A model generated the notes under the pieces. The model was not told the DNA's origin and ran no database searches. It saw nothing but the letters and a program-made list of their open reading frames with translations. From NCBI RefSeq assembly GCF_019075875.1, contig NZ_JAHOOZ010000001.1, forward strand, positions 3,658,001 to 3,722,000: a DNA stretch of 64,000 nt, read 5' to 3'. Below, one piece after another: positions 7,994-17,275 of the stretch; within the stretch, counting starts at the first letter, position 1, and every line of letters begins with the position of its first letter. The position numbers and the translations under genes are program-made. The DNA is from Novosphingobium sp. G106 (lineage in GTDB: Bacteria; Pseudomonadota; Alphaproteobacteria; Sphingomonadales; Sphingomonadaceae).

Positions 7994-8956
7994 TTATGAG
8001 GGGATCCCCAACCCGCGGCGCAGCGCGTCCAGCCTGGCCGCGTGGAAACGCTGCGATACGGCGGCGCCGGGCATGAACATATCGAAGCCGTGGAACGCGC
8101 CCGGCACCACCAGCAATTCGGTGGGAACGCCCGCCGCGTTCAACCGCTGGGCGAATTCGATGTCCTCCTCGACGAAGAGGTCGAGCCCGCCTACGCCGAT
8201 CCAGGCCGGCGGCAGGCCGGCAAGGTCGGCGCAGCGCGCCGGCACGCCTGTGCAGGGCACGTCGTCACCACCCGGCGTACAGCCGAGGAAACTCTCCCAG
8301 CCGAAGCGGTTCGCCTCGGGGGTCCAGCCGAAATAGCCGATATGCTCGGCGAGCTGACGCGAGGTGCCGCTGCGATCGTCGAGCATCGGATAGGTCAGGC
8401 ACTGGAACGTGATCGGCACCTCGCCGCGGTCCCGCGCGGCGATCGCAAGCAGCGCGGCGTGGCCGCCGCCCGCGCTTTCGCCGGCGATGGCGATGCGCGC
8501 CGGATCGACGCCGATCTCCGCGGCGTGCCGGTGCAGCCAGAGCAGCGCGGCGTAGTTGTCCTCAAGCGATCCGGCAAAGGTCGTCTCGGGCGCAAGCCGA
8601 TAATCGACCGTGACGATCGGGCAATCGAGCGCACGCGCCAGCGCCTGGACCGAGGGCAGGCTGTTCCGCGCCGTGCTGGCAGTGAAACCCCCGCCGTGCA
8701 TGTGAAGGATACCGGGACCCGAATTGCCAGGCCTGGGCAGCACGACATAGGCGAGGACGTCAGGGCCGTTCAGCTGCGGGATATGCTGCTCGAAATAGGG
8801 CACGTCGGGCAGCGGCGGCTGGCTGTTCGCGTGCATCCATTCGCGCCGCTGGGCCAGCTTGCCCACCGTCATCGGCGTGTAGAGCGCGGTGGTCTCGCGC
8901 ATCATCCAGGCGGCGTCGCGCAGCTCGGGATCGACCAGCCCGCCGAAGTCAGCCAT
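7994..8956 (-). CDS. Alpha/beta hydrolase, HSL-type esterase
   Basis: A 320-aa esterase of the hormone-sensitive-lipase type. The oxyanion motif is HMHGGGF, the nucleophile elbow GESAGG, the acid lies in GGLDLFVEED and the catalytic His in GAFHGFD. It would cleave short acyl or aryl esters in the cytoplasm; the natural substrate is unknown. ATG 8956 (MADFGG) is chosen because GAGGG lies nine bases upstream; ATG 8962 is the alternative. It overlaps the end of the upstream cupin gene by 8 bp, so the two are probably translated together. Confidence 0.88.
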   Translation of the reverse strand: MADFGGLVDPELRDAAWMMRETTALYTPMTVGKLAQRREWMHANSQPPLPDVPYFEQHIPQLNGPDVLAYVVLPRPGNSGPGILHMHGGGFTASTARNSLPSVQALARALDCPIVTVDYRLAPETTFAGSLEDNYAALLWLHRHAAEIGVDPARIAIAGESAGGGHAALLAIAARDRGEVPITFQCLTYPMLDDRSGTSRQLAEHIGYFGWTPEANRFGWESFLGCTPGGDDVPCTGVPARCADLAGLPPAWIGVGGLDLFVEEDIEFAQRLNAAGVPTELLVVPGAFHGFDMFMPGAAVSQRFHAARLDALRRGLGIPS

Positions 8957-9485
8957 CGGCATCGGCCCTCGCAGCGAGCCGGCTGGGTGGCACTTCGCTT
9001 TCCCAGTCGTCGCGGCGTGCCTGGATCCGGGCCGCGGCCTTGTCCCAGGCAGCGGCAGCCTTCGCCATGAAGCGAATGTTGAAATTGTCCGTATTGCGAA
9101 ATTCGAGGACTTCAACACCCTCCGGGCCGGTTTCGTAGGTGTAGGGCACTTCCTTGCCGACGAAGAAGCCGTCACCCGGCCCGAGTTCCTCATGCCCCAT
9201 GCGGACGCTGCCGGCGACGATGTAGTAGAGGCAGTCGCTGCTGTGCGAATGCAGCGGCAGCGGATAACCGCTCTTGAACCAGACGTGCGTCAGGCTGAAG
9301 CCGGGGCGCGAGTAGGCCATGCGCACCTGCTGCCCCGCCGAGGCGCCTTCGCGGTGGAATTGGGTGAGCCCGTCGACGATCGCCGGGCTGTCGGCGACGA
9401 TGTCCATGATCTCGTGCTCGCCGTAGTCGCGATAGTCCGCCTTCCGGAATATCTCGAACGGCTTGGGTTCGGTATCGCTGGGCAT
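8949..9485 (-). CDS. Cupin-domain protein
   Basis: A 178-aa protein with a single cupin barrel. The first cupin motif reads PLPLHSHSSDCLYYIVAGS and the second is near LGPGDGFFVGKEVPYTYETG. The His residues could bind a metal. No enzyme activity can be named. It overlaps the downstream esterase gene by 8 bp, which suggests a small catabolic operon in which the cupin may isomerise, oxygenate or sense the esterase substrate or product. Confidence 0.75.
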   Translation of the reverse strand: MPSDTEPKPFEIFRKADYRDYGEHEIMDIVADSPAIVDGLTQFHREGASAGQQVRMAYSRPGFSLTHVWFKSGYPLPLHSHSSDCLYYIVAGSVRMGHEELGPGDGFFVGKEVPYTYETGPEGVEVLEFRNTDNFNIRFMAKAAAAWDKAAARIQARRDDWESEVPPSRLAARADADG

Positions 9486-9561
9486 CTCTCTCGTCCTCGC
9501 TCTGTCGGCACAGTACAGTTTCGGCTTTCCGAGAGCCGAGTCAATCGCGTGGACTTTGGAA

Positions 9562-9637
9562 TGGTGGGCGCTGACGGTCTCGAACCGCCGACCCTCTCCG
9601 TGTAAAGGAGATGCTCTACCAACTGAGCTAAGCGCCC
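9562..9637 (-). tRNA. tRNA-Val, anticodon TAC
   Basis: Read on the minus strand, the gene folds as a complete cloverleaf: acceptor GGGCGCT/AGCGCCC, D arm GCTC/GAGC, anticodon stem TCTCC/GGAGA with loop TTTACAC, T arm GGCGG/CCGTC with loop TTCGAGA. The anticodon TAC gives valine. Discriminator A is followed by an encoded CCA at 9564-9562; the mature body is 9565-9637 (73 nt). Confidence 0.96.
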
Positions 9638-9711
9638 GGCACGCCCCAGGCCGGATGGCGAAGGGGGCCGAGGCGCGCCCTTAGCTCAAAGCCAGCGGGC
9701 GCGAAAGGGGC

Positions 9712-10704
9712 TTAGACCAGTCTTCCGGCACCGCTGCCGAGTTCGGCGAAATAGCGAGCTACGGCATCGGCGGCGCGGTCGGTCAGGGCAATGAAGGCGC
9801 GGCGGCGGTCGGTGTCGTCCTCGACGCGCTGGAGCAGGCCCGCATCGGTGAGCTGGCCGATCCAGCGCAGCGCGGTCGTCGGCGGCACGCCCGAGGCGAT
9901 GCACAGCGAGGTAACCGAGACGCGCTTGTGCTCGGCGCGCGCCGCGGCGAGATCGAGCAGCATGTCCCAGGCGGGATCGGCGAAAAGATCGCCTTCGAAG
10001 AACCGGGCGCGCAGTTGGCGCTGGCGGATGATGCGGCGCAGCAGCCGCGGGTCGGGCAGCGGCGGCCGCACCTGGCGGACCAGCCGTTCGCCGTCGCCAT
10101 CGCCGGTCTTCGCGAAGTCGGACTTCGGCGCCTCGAACCGGAAAGTAGGGTCCGAATGTCTCGGCGTGGTCGGATCGAGCCTTTCGAGCCGCTCGGCGAT
10201 CTGCGCGACCTGCTCGGTCAGTCGCAGCAAGACCAACCGATCGGCTTCGCCCAGTTCGCGCAGCCGCAATTGCGGTACGCGCGCCAGGACCCGCCCCAGC
10301 GCGATCACGCGTTCGGCGCGGCTCGGGTCGACCAGCAGTTGCGGGGTCGATTGGTCCATGCAGGCGAAGACGTCGTCGAGCGCCGCGACCGTGGTCGAGA
10401 CCACGAGCTGCGCGCCGCTGTTCGCCGCGCGCAGATCGAGCCGGGTGAGCGCCGCCAGCACGCCGCCATCGACCACCGGACAGTCGAGCAGCACGACTTC
10501 GCCGAGCGGCCGCGCCTCCCCTTCGAGCAGGCTGGAGACTTCGGCCGCCTGGATGATGCGGAAACCCGCCGCCGCGGCATCGCCTTCCATCTCGGCGCGC
10601 AGATGCGGCCGGTCGGCGAAGACCGAAATTGCCAGCGGGAGGTCGGCCGGACCGCTGGCGGGTTCTTCCGCCACGCGGGCGTAGGCGAAATTGGCTTGCG
10701 GCAT
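9712..10704 (-). CDS. Regulator with receiver-like N-terminus and MarR-like winged helix
   Basis: A 330-aa protein. Residues about 15-125 look like a receiver fold, with an Asp in EVVLLDCPVVDGG where a phosphoacceptor would be, but other receiver residues are not clear. A low-complexity linker follows. The C-terminal 100 residues resemble a MarR winged helix (VTSLCIASGVPPTTALRWI, then GLLQRVEDDTDRRRAFI as the wing). The start ATG 10704 gives MPQANFAYARV. Its target is unknown. It lies alone between the tRNA gene and hemH. Confidence is high for a regulator and low for its input. Confidence 0.7.
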   Translation of the reverse strand: MPQANFAYARVAEEPASGPADLPLAISVFADRPHLRAEMEGDAAAAGFRIIQAAEVSSLLEGEARPLGEVVLLDCPVVDGGVLAALTRLDLRAANSGAQLVVSTTVAALDDVFACMDQSTPQLLVDPSRAERVIALGRVLARVPQLRLRELGEADRLVLLRLTEQVAQIAERLERLDPTTPRHSDPTFRFEAPKSDFAKTGDGDGERLVRQVRPPLPDPRLLRRIIRQRQLRARFFEGDLFADPAWDMLLDLAAARAEHKRVSVTSLCIASGVPPTTALRWIGQLTDAGLLQRVEDDTDRRRAFIALTDRAADAVARYFAELGSGAGRLV

Positions 10705-10772
10705 GACGTTCCGTCTCCGATTCGCTAGGTGCGAACAAGAGTAGAACAAATAGGGGTTAAGTCAAGAATGGA

Positions 10773-11741
10773 TCAAATCCACCCCGCCAGTTCGCGCCGT
10801 ACCAGGGCTTCGAGCATGGCCATGCCCGCCGCGCCGTCATTCAGGCAGTCGAGCGTGGCGAAATCGCTTCCGCCGGCCGCAATAAACTGGTCGCGGCCGC
10901 GGATCGCCAGTTCCTCGCGCGTCTCGAGACAATCGGCGGAAAAGCCCGGTGCGACGACGGCCAGGCGTTTCGTACCCCTGGCAGCCTCGGCGGCGATCAC
11001 GACGTCGGTCGCGGGCTCGAGCCACTTGGCGCGGCCGAAACGCGACTGGAAGCTGGTCTCGATCCGCAAGTCGCTGCGGCCCAGCGCCTCACCCAGCAGC
11101 CGTGCGGTTTCGAGGCACTGGCCATAATAGGGATCGCCGAGGCGCGTGGTCCGCTCCGGCATGCCGTGGAACGAGAGCAGCAGCACTTCGGGCGCAAAGG
11201 GAAGGCCTGCGAGCTGGCCTTCGATGTCGACCTTGAGCGCATCGATGTGCAGCGGATCGGCGTAATAAGGCGGCAGCGTGCGGATCGCCGGCTGCGCGCG
11301 CAGCTTGGCTAGGGCCGCGCCGATCGCATCCATCGCCGAAGCCGTCGTCGCGCCCGAATATTGCGGATAGAGCGGGGCGATCAGGATGCGGTCGCAACCC
11401 TCGGCCCGGAGCGCTGCGAGTTCCACCGCGATGGAGGGATTGCCGTAGCGCATCGCCCAGCGCACGCGGGCAGTCTCCCCCAGGCGGGCCCGCAGACCAT
11501 ACGCCTGCGCCTTCGTGATCGCGGCGAGCGGCGAGCCCTGTTCGGTCCAGACCAGGCCATAGGCATGCGCAGACTTCTTCGGCCGCGTGTTGAGGATCAC
11601 GCCGCGCAGGATCGGCTGCCAGACGAGAGCCGGAATCTCGACGACGCGCTGATCGGAGAGAAACTCGGCGAGATAGCGGCGCACCGCCGCCGGGGTTGGC
11701 GCATCGGGCGTGCCGAGATTGACCAGCAAGATCCCGATCAT
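10773..11741 (-). CDS. hemH: Ferrochelatase
   Basis: A 322-aa cytoplasmic enzyme that inserts ferrous iron into protoporphyrin IX, the last step of protohaem synthesis. It opens with GILLVNLGTPDAPT, has YPQYSGATT in the middle and the metal-binding His192 in LLLSFHGMPERT. Length fits bacterial HemH. Its ATG overlaps the stop of the upstream molybdenum-hydroxylase gene as ATGA (11738-11741), so it is the last gene of an mrp / oxidoreductase / hemH operon. Confidence 0.96.
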   Translation of the reverse strand: MIGILLVNLGTPDAPTPAAVRRYLAEFLSDQRVVEIPALVWQPILRGVILNTRPKKSAHAYGLVWTEQGSPLAAITKAQAYGLRARLGETARVRWAMRYGNPSIAVELAALRAEGCDRILIAPLYPQYSGATTASAMDAIGAALAKLRAQPAIRTLPPYYADPLHIDALKVDIEGQLAGLPFAPEVLLLSFHGMPERTTRLGDPYYGQCLETARLLGEALGRSDLRIETSFQSRFGRAKWLEPATDVVIAAEAARGTKRLAVVAPGFSADCLETREELAIRGRDQFIAAGGSDFATLDCLNDGAAGMAMLEALVRRELAGWI

Positions 11742-13975
11742 ATCTCCTCCGACAGCAGCGGCAGCTTGCGGAAACGCAGGCCGGTGGCGGAGAACAGCGC
11801 GTTCGACAGCGCCGGAGCGGCTACCGCGACGCCGAGCTCGCCGGGATCGGCCGAGGGCGCATCGCTGTCGATGAAGTCGACGCGGATCTCGGGGCAGTCG
11901 GCGAGCAGCGGTAGCGCCAGCTCGGCGAGGCGGCCGATCACCGGCAGGCCGTCGGCGTAGCCCGTGCTCGACCCCAGCGCGAGGCCAATGCCGAATACCA
12001 GCCCGCCCTCGATCTGCTGGCGGGCGATGTCGACGTTGACGATCCGGCCAATGTCGGCGACCGCATCGATCCGGTCGACGCGCACGCCCTCGGCATCGCG
12101 CCGCGCAGTAGCGACGACGGCGATCCGGCCCTCGCCGATCACGTGGCAAGCAACGCCCTGCCCGCTGGCATCGACCCCGCCGCCCCACTCGGCCTGGATC
12201 GCGACGCGCTGCAGGCACTGCACCAACCGCGGGTCGTGCCCGAGCATGGCGATGCGGAACGACAGCGGTTCCTGTCTGGTGTGATGCGCCAGCTCGTCGA
12301 CGAAGCTCTCGTTGAAGAAGGCGGTGTAGCCATGGGCATTGCCGCGCAGCCGCCCGGTCGGCAGGCCGATCGCGGCGGGCGCGTGCTCGACCACCATGTT
12401 GGGCACGGCATAGGGCGGGATCGCGCCTTCTATGGCGAGCGGATCGGCCTCGCCTTTGCTGGCCTTCATCGCCTGGCGGTCGCTTTGGCCTTCGAACAAG
12501 CGGCGGCCGAATTCGTGAGTCGTGGCCGGGAGCGCGAGCCGCGCTTTCCAGCCGGTCACTACCCCCGAACCGTCGACCCGCGCCGCCATGACCGCGGTCA
12601 CCGGCGGGCGCGGCGGCCCGGCGACGTGCTCCTGCCAGCGCGACCAGGTGAGCTGGACCGGTCGCCCGACCGCACGCGCGATCGCCGCCACTTCGATCGC
12701 GTGGTCGTGCTCCAGCCGCCGGTCGAAGCTGCCACCCGCGGGCATCGGATAGAGCACGCAGTCGCGCAGGCCGACGCCGGCCGCTTTCGCGGCCGCCCGC
12801 CGCGCCGCTTCGGGCGCCTGCGAGGCGATCCAGAGTTCGAGCCGGCCGTCGTGGAGCCGCGCCGTGGCACTCGCGGTCTCCAGCGTCGCGTGAAGCGCGG
12901 GGGCGACGTCGTAGCGCTTTGCCAGAGAGAAATTGCGCTTCAGCGTGCCCGGATCGCCGAGTTCGAGCAGCCGCGTCGCCGCACCACCCCGCACCGCCTC
13001 GTCGAGTGCGGTCTCGATCTTGCCGCTGTCGGCGCGGTCCTTGGCGATAAAGTTCGGCGCGATCTCGACCAGAGCGCGCTCGGCCGCCCACCAGGTTTCG
13101 GCCACGGCAGCGAGCCAACGCTTCTCCTTGACGAAGGCGATCACCCCCGGCATGCCGCGCGCGCGTTTCTTGTCCCAGCTCGCAAGCTCGGTGTCGCCGA
13201 TCGGCCCGTGCCGGATCGCGGCATAGACCATGCCGGGCAGGCGCACATCGCCGGCGAAACGGTGGCTGCCGTCGACCTTCGACGGCAGGTCCAGCCGCGG
13301 GAAACGCAATGCATCGACATTGCGTTCCCTCGCCGGATGCACGCGCAGCGGCGGCTCCTTGGGCGGATCGAAGTTAGCCGCCTCGGCAGCAAGCACGCCG
13401 AAGGGCAGCCGCTTGCCCTGATAGCTGACGAAGCCCTTCTCGACCGCGCAGTCCTGCCAATCGGCATCCCACTGCTTGGCCGCTGCCTGGGCGAGCATCG
13501 ACCGCGCCGCAGCCGCGGCCACGCGCGCCGGATATTCGTAGGCGGCGAGCGAAGTACCGTCGGCCGTAACGGTGAACACTTCGCCTTCGGCCCAGCGGCG
13601 GGTGATCGGGCTGCCGGCGCTGGCGATGCCCGGGAACATCGGCAGCCACAGCTCGGCCCAGCGCGAGGCGAGCGGCAGATTGACGTAGAGCGGGCTCGGC
13701 GGCGCCGGCTCGACCGCGACCTGCCGCCAGTCCGCGCCGAGCTCGACCGCGACGATCTGCGCGATCAGCGTGGTGATCCCCTGCCCCATTTCGAGCTGCG
13801 GCACCGTCACCGTGACGACACCGTCGCCGGCGATGCGGATCCAGGCGTCGAAGGCGGTCTCGTTCTGCCCGGGCGCGAGCGGAGGCTCGTACTTGTGCGG
13901 GCGCAGCGCATACCCGACGGCCAGCCCGCCCCCGACCAAAGCTCCGATCAGGATGCCTCGCCGCGAGACTTCCAT
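11738..13975 (-). CDS. Molybdenum-hydroxylase large subunit (isoquinoline/aldehyde oxidoreductase type)
   Basis: A 745-aa protein with a twin-arginine-like signal (SRRGILIGALVGGG) followed by the molybdopterin-binding fold of the xanthine oxidase family. Motifs include VTVTVPQLEMGQGITT, LPAGGSFDRR-like and GRLRGNAHGYTAFFNESFVDELA. The layout matches IorB-type large subunits, which work in the periplasm with a [2Fe-2S] small subunit. No small-subunit gene is adjacent, which is unusual. The start at 13975 lies one base after the mrp stop, and the stop overlaps hemH. The substrate is not predictable. Confidence 0.85.
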   Translation of the reverse strand: MEVSRRGILIGALVGGGLAVGYALRPHKYEPPLAPGQNETAFDAWIRIAGDGVVTVTVPQLEMGQGITTLIAQIVAVELGADWRQVAVEPAPPSPLYVNLPLASRWAELWLPMFPGIASAGSPITRRWAEGEVFTVTADGTSLAAYEYPARVAAAAARSMLAQAAAKQWDADWQDCAVEKGFVSYQGKRLPFGVLAAEAANFDPPKEPPLRVHPARERNVDALRFPRLDLPSKVDGSHRFAGDVRLPGMVYAAIRHGPIGDTELASWDKKRARGMPGVIAFVKEKRWLAAVAETWWAAERALVEIAPNFIAKDRADSGKIETALDEAVRGGAATRLLELGDPGTLKRNFSLAKRYDVAPALHATLETASATARLHDGRLELWIASQAPEAARRAAAKAAGVGLRDCVLYPMPAGGSFDRRLEHDHAIEVAAIARAVGRPVQLTWSRWQEHVAGPPRPPVTAVMAARVDGSGVVTGWKARLALPATTHEFGRRLFEGQSDRQAMKASKGEADPLAIEGAIPPYAVPNMVVEHAPAAIGLPTGRLRGNAHGYTAFFNESFVDELAHHTRQEPLSFRIAMLGHDPRLVQCLQRVAIQAEWGGGVDASGQGVACHVIGEGRIAVVATARRDAEGVRVDRIDAVADIGRIVNVDIARQQIEGGLVFGIGLALGSSTGYADGLPVIGRLAELALPLLADCPEIRVDFIDSDAPSADPGELGVAVAAPALSNALFSATGLRFRKLPLLSEEI

Positions 13976-13976
13976 G

Positions 13977-14951
13977 TTAGCGCTTCTGATTGTCCAGCCA
14001 GGTCGCCACCCGGCGTGCGATCGCGGCGAAAGCCTCGGCCTGCGGGCCCTCGCCCGCGGCCGGCGGGTTGCCGGCGTCGCTGTCCTGGCGGATCGAGAGG
14101 TCGAGCGGGATGCGGCCGAGGAAGGCGTGACCCATCGATTTCGCCGCGGCTTCGGCGCCGCCCTGGCCAAACGGATCGCTGACCTCGCCGCAGTGCGGGC
14201 AGGCATAGCCGGCCATGTTCTCGACCATGCCGATGATCGGCACCTCGCTCTGCTCGAACAGGCTGATCGCGCGCGTCGCGTCCATCAGCGCGAGGTCCTG
14301 CGGGGTCGAGACGATCACCGCGCCGACGGGCTTGAAGCGCTGCAGCATGGTCAGCTGGACGTCGCCCGTACCCGGCGGCAGGTCAACCACGAGCAGCTCG
14401 GTATCGCCCCAGTCGGCATCGACGAGCTGGCTCAGCGCATTGCCCGCCATCGGCCCGCGCCAGGCGATCGCCTGCCCGGGCTCGATGATGTGGCCCATCG
14501 AGAGCACCGGCACGCCCCAGGGGCTCGGCACCGGCACCAGCTTCTTGTCGCGCGCGGTCGGCTTGACGCCCTCGTTCGCCAGCAGGCGCGGCTGCGAGGG
14601 GCCGTAGATGTCGGCGTCGACCAGGCCAACCTTGCGGCCCATCTTCGCCAGCGCCACCGCGAGATTCGCCGAGAGCGTCGACTTGCCGACGCCGCCCTTG
14701 CCCGATCCGACCGCGATGAGCCGGCGCTGGGGCTTGTCGGCGGTCATCGCCACGCGGACTTCGGAAACGCCCTCCTGGCCGCGCAGCGCGTCCTTGACCG
14801 CGATCTCCATCCGGTCGCGTTCGAGCCGATCGAGCCCGGCAACGTCTAGCACCAGTGTGGCGACACCATCGGCCAGGCGCAGCGACTGCAGCCGCGCTTG
14901 TGCGAGCGGCGGCAACGCTGCTTTCAGTGTGCCGTCATCGCCGTCGCTCAT
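13977..14951 (-). CDS. mrp: Mrp/ApbC-type iron-sulfur carrier ATPase
   Basis: A 324-aa P-loop ATPase of the Mrp/NBP35 family, which carries and inserts Fe-S clusters. A short MIP18-like domain occupies residues 1-70. The deviant Walker A GSGKGGVGKST is at about 82-92, with DADIYGPSQ and the Walker B-like LLVVDLPPGTGD following. The cluster-binding pair is in YACPHCG. The start gives MSDGDDG; a longer frame has no support. It heads an operon with a molybdenum-hydroxylase subunit (1-bp gap) and ferrochelatase, both linked to iron or cofactor supply. It is divergent from hflK. Confidence 0.93.
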   Translation of the reverse strand: MSDGDDGTLKAALPPLAQARLQSLRLADGVATLVLDVAGLDRLERDRMEIAVKDALRGQEGVSEVRVAMTADKPQRRLIAVGSGKGGVGKSTLSANLAVALAKMGRKVGLVDADIYGPSQPRLLANEGVKPTARDKKLVPVPSPWGVPVLSMGHIIEPGQAIAWRGPMAGNALSQLVDADWGDTELLVVDLPPGTGDVQLTMLQRFKPVGAVIVSTPQDLALMDATRAISLFEQSEVPIIGMVENMAGYACPHCGEVSDPFGQGGAEAAAKSMGHAFLGRIPLDLSIRQDSDAGNPPAAGEGPQAEAFAAIARRVATWLDNQKR

Positions 14952-15112
14952 CTTCCGTCCTTGCTGCGAAACACTATGACACGCGCCATAGGACCTCTCG
15001 TGCGGAAAAAGCAAAGGCAGGCACTGTTTTTGTGACGAATGCTTCCTATAAGTGCCGGATGAAAACGATCGGAAGTGCCCCGAAGACTGGGTTCATTAGC
15101 GGTGTTTTGGCC

Positions 15113-16290
15113 ATGGCCGGACGCCGCAGCCCATGGGGCGGCGGGGACAAGGGCGGAGAGCAACCGGAAGAAGGCGATGCCGAAGAGGCGGACGCCGGAG
15201 CGGGAAGCCGTGGCGACGGCGCCCGTGGAGATGGCCCCCGTGGAGATGGCTCGTCCGAACCGCCCAAGGGCCCGCGCAATCCCTGGCTGCCGCCGGGCGG
15301 CGACACGCCGCCGCGGCGCTCGGCCACTATCGAAGATATCTTCCGCGCCAAGACCGGCCGCAAACCCGGCGGCGGGGGCGGGGGCGGCGGAATGCCGCGT
15401 TTTCCGCAGCGCCCCGACGGCAAGAGCTGGTTCCCCATCGTCGGCGGCGTCGCCGCGCTGCTGTGGATCGGCCTGACCACGACGCACATGGTCGGCCCCA
15501 AGGAACAGGGCATCGTCACCACTTTCGGCAAGTATTCGCATACGATCGAGCCGGGCGTGTCGCTGACCCTGCCCTGGCCATTCCAGACGGTCGCGGTCAC
15601 AGACGTCACCTCGATCAACCGCTTCACCATCCCCGAGGGCGAGGGTGAGAAGCTGATGCTTACCAGCGACCAGAACCTGGTCGACCTGTCCTATCTGGTG
15701 CGCTGGAACATCAAGAACCTGAAGCTCTACTCGTTCCAGCTGGCCGATCCCGACCAGACCGTGCGCGAAGTAGCCGAAGCGGCGATGCGCGCCACGGTCG
15801 CCGAAGTGCCGCTGCAGGGCGCCATGGGCGGCGCGGGCCGCGCGGCGATCGAGCAGAACGTGCGCAACCGCATGCAGGGCGTGCTCGACGCCTACCGCTC
15901 GGGCGTGCTGATCCAGGGCGTCGAGATCAAGAAGGCCGATCCGCCGCAGAAGGTGATCGGCGCCTTCCAGAAGGTCACCGCCGCGCAGCAGAACGCGCAG
16001 CGCGACATCTCCACGGCGCAAGGCTGGGCCCAGCAGGTCACTGCTCGCGCCCAGGGTGACGCCGCGGCCTTCGACAAGGTCTACGAACAGTACAAGCTCT
16101 CGCCCGAGGTCACCAAGCGCCGCATGTATTACGAGACGATGGAGCGCGTGCTGGGCCGCAACGACAAGGTGATCATCGAATCGCAAGGCGTCACGCCTTA
16201 CCTGCCGTTGCCCGAGTTTCGCCGGAAAGCGGCCGCCGACACGACGGTGGTAGCCCCTCCCCCGCCGTGCCGCAGCAGGGAGGCCAGTGA
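15113..16290 (+). CDS. hflK: HflK, SPFH membrane protease modulator (3' end frameshifted)
   Basis: HflK forms a large ring with HflC around the FtsH protease. The N-terminus is Gly/Asp/Pro-rich, a single membrane helix (WFPIVGGVAALLWIGL) follows, then an SPFH domain and a helical tail ending near VIIESQGVTPYLPLPEF. ATG 15113 (MAGRRSPWGG) is chosen; ATG 15059 is in frame too. As sequenced, no stop occurs until 16867, deep inside hflC in the wrong frame. Adding one C to the C5 run at 16259-16263 gives a normal ending (AVPQQGGQ, stop 16288-16290) overlapping the hflC ATG as TGATG. The end given here assumes that correction. Confidence 0.88.
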
Positions 16291-17135
16291 TGGATTTCGC
16301 GCGCCTCTGGGAAGACCACAAGGCCAGCCTGATCGCGCTCGGCATCGCGCTGGCCGCGCTGATGTCGAGCATCATCGTCGTCCCCGAAACCGAGCAGGCT
16401 GTCGTCGTCCGACTGGGCGAGCCGAACCGCGTGATCAACAAGTTCCGGCCGAACGTCGATTTCGGCCAGACCGGCGCCGGCCTGTCGCTGCGCATTCCGA
16501 TCCTGGAACGCGTCGTGCGGATCGACAAACGCGTGCTGGCGGTCGACATGGAGCGCCAGCAGGTGCTCTCAAGCGAGCAGCAGCGGCTCGAGGTCGATGC
16601 CTATGCACGCTTCCGTGTGATCGATCCGGTGAAGATGGTCCGCACCGCGGGCACCACCGATCGCGTCGCCGAGCAGCTCCAGCCGATCCTCTCGTCCGTG
16701 CTGCGCCAGGAACTCGGCAAGCGGACCTTCCAGTCGCTGCTGACCGCCGACCGCGGCCTGGCGATGAAGCAGATCCGCGCCGGGCTCGACCGCGAGGCGC
16801 GCGAATATGGCGCGCAGGTGATCGACGTGCGGATCAAGCGTGCCGATCTGCCCGAAGGCGCGCTTGAAAGCGCTTTCGCGCGCATGGAAGCCGCGCGCAA
16901 CCAGGAAGCCGTGACGATCGAAGCGCAGGGCCAGAAGCAGGCGCAGATCATCCAGGCCCAGGCCCAGGCCGATGCCGCGCGGATCTATGCCGACGCCTTC
17001 GGCAAGGACCCCTCGTTCTACGACTTCTACCGTGCGATGCAGAGCTACGACCGTACATTCTCCGATGGTCCAGGTGCCACGACGATCCTACTTTCGCCCG
17101 ACAACGACTATCTTCGGGAGTTCAAAGGGCACTAG
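16290..17135 (+). CDS. hflC: HflC, SPFH membrane protease modulator
   Basis: A 281-aa partner of HflK, inner-membrane anchored with its bulk in the periplasm. One helix at about residues 13-30 (LIALGIALAALMSSIIVV) is followed by an SPFH domain (ETEQAVVVRLGEPNRVI) and a long helix with repeated QAQAQADAARIYA. Length fits HflC. The ATG at 16290 overlaps the expected hflK stop; a GTG at 16287 is in frame. It controls FtsH access to membrane proteins together with HflK. Confidence 0.95.
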   Translation: MDFARLWEDHKASLIALGIALAALMSSIIVVPETEQAVVVRLGEPNRVINKFRPNVDFGQTGAGLSLRIPILERVVRIDKRVLAVDMERQQVLSSEQQRLEVDAYARFRVIDPVKMVRTAGTTDRVAEQLQPILSSVLRQELGKRTFQSLLTADRGLAMKQIRAGLDREAREYGAQVIDVRIKRADLPEGALESAFARMEAARNQEAVTIEAQGQKQAQIIQAQAQADAARIYADAFGKDPSFYDFYRAMQSYDRTFSDGPGATTILLSPDNDYLREFKGH

Positions 17136-17275
17136 GAACTTTGAGCGATTTCATGTGCTCGGGATTTCTGGACAATCGTTAATGCGGTCATTCAATATGC
17201 GTTCAGCCGCCAACGCTTGAATTGCCGTCGAACTTGAGGCGCTGTCGGCGCCCGGAGCAAAGGAAACTGAAGGAC

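Noticed and set aside
12143..14182. 679-codon plus-strand open frame
   Set aside because: Antisense of the molybdenum-hydroxylase gene with Arg/Gly-rich, non-family sequence.
16250..16867. Programmed frameshift fusing HflK to hflC sequence
   Set aside because: Considered, but the normal stop and TGATG overlap are restored by one C, and similar C/G-run faults occur twice more, so an error is simpler.
17132..17185. General-stress (EcfG) promoter before degP
   Set aside because: GGAAC at 17135 and CGTT at 17177 are about 37 bp apart, not the 16-17 bp needed.
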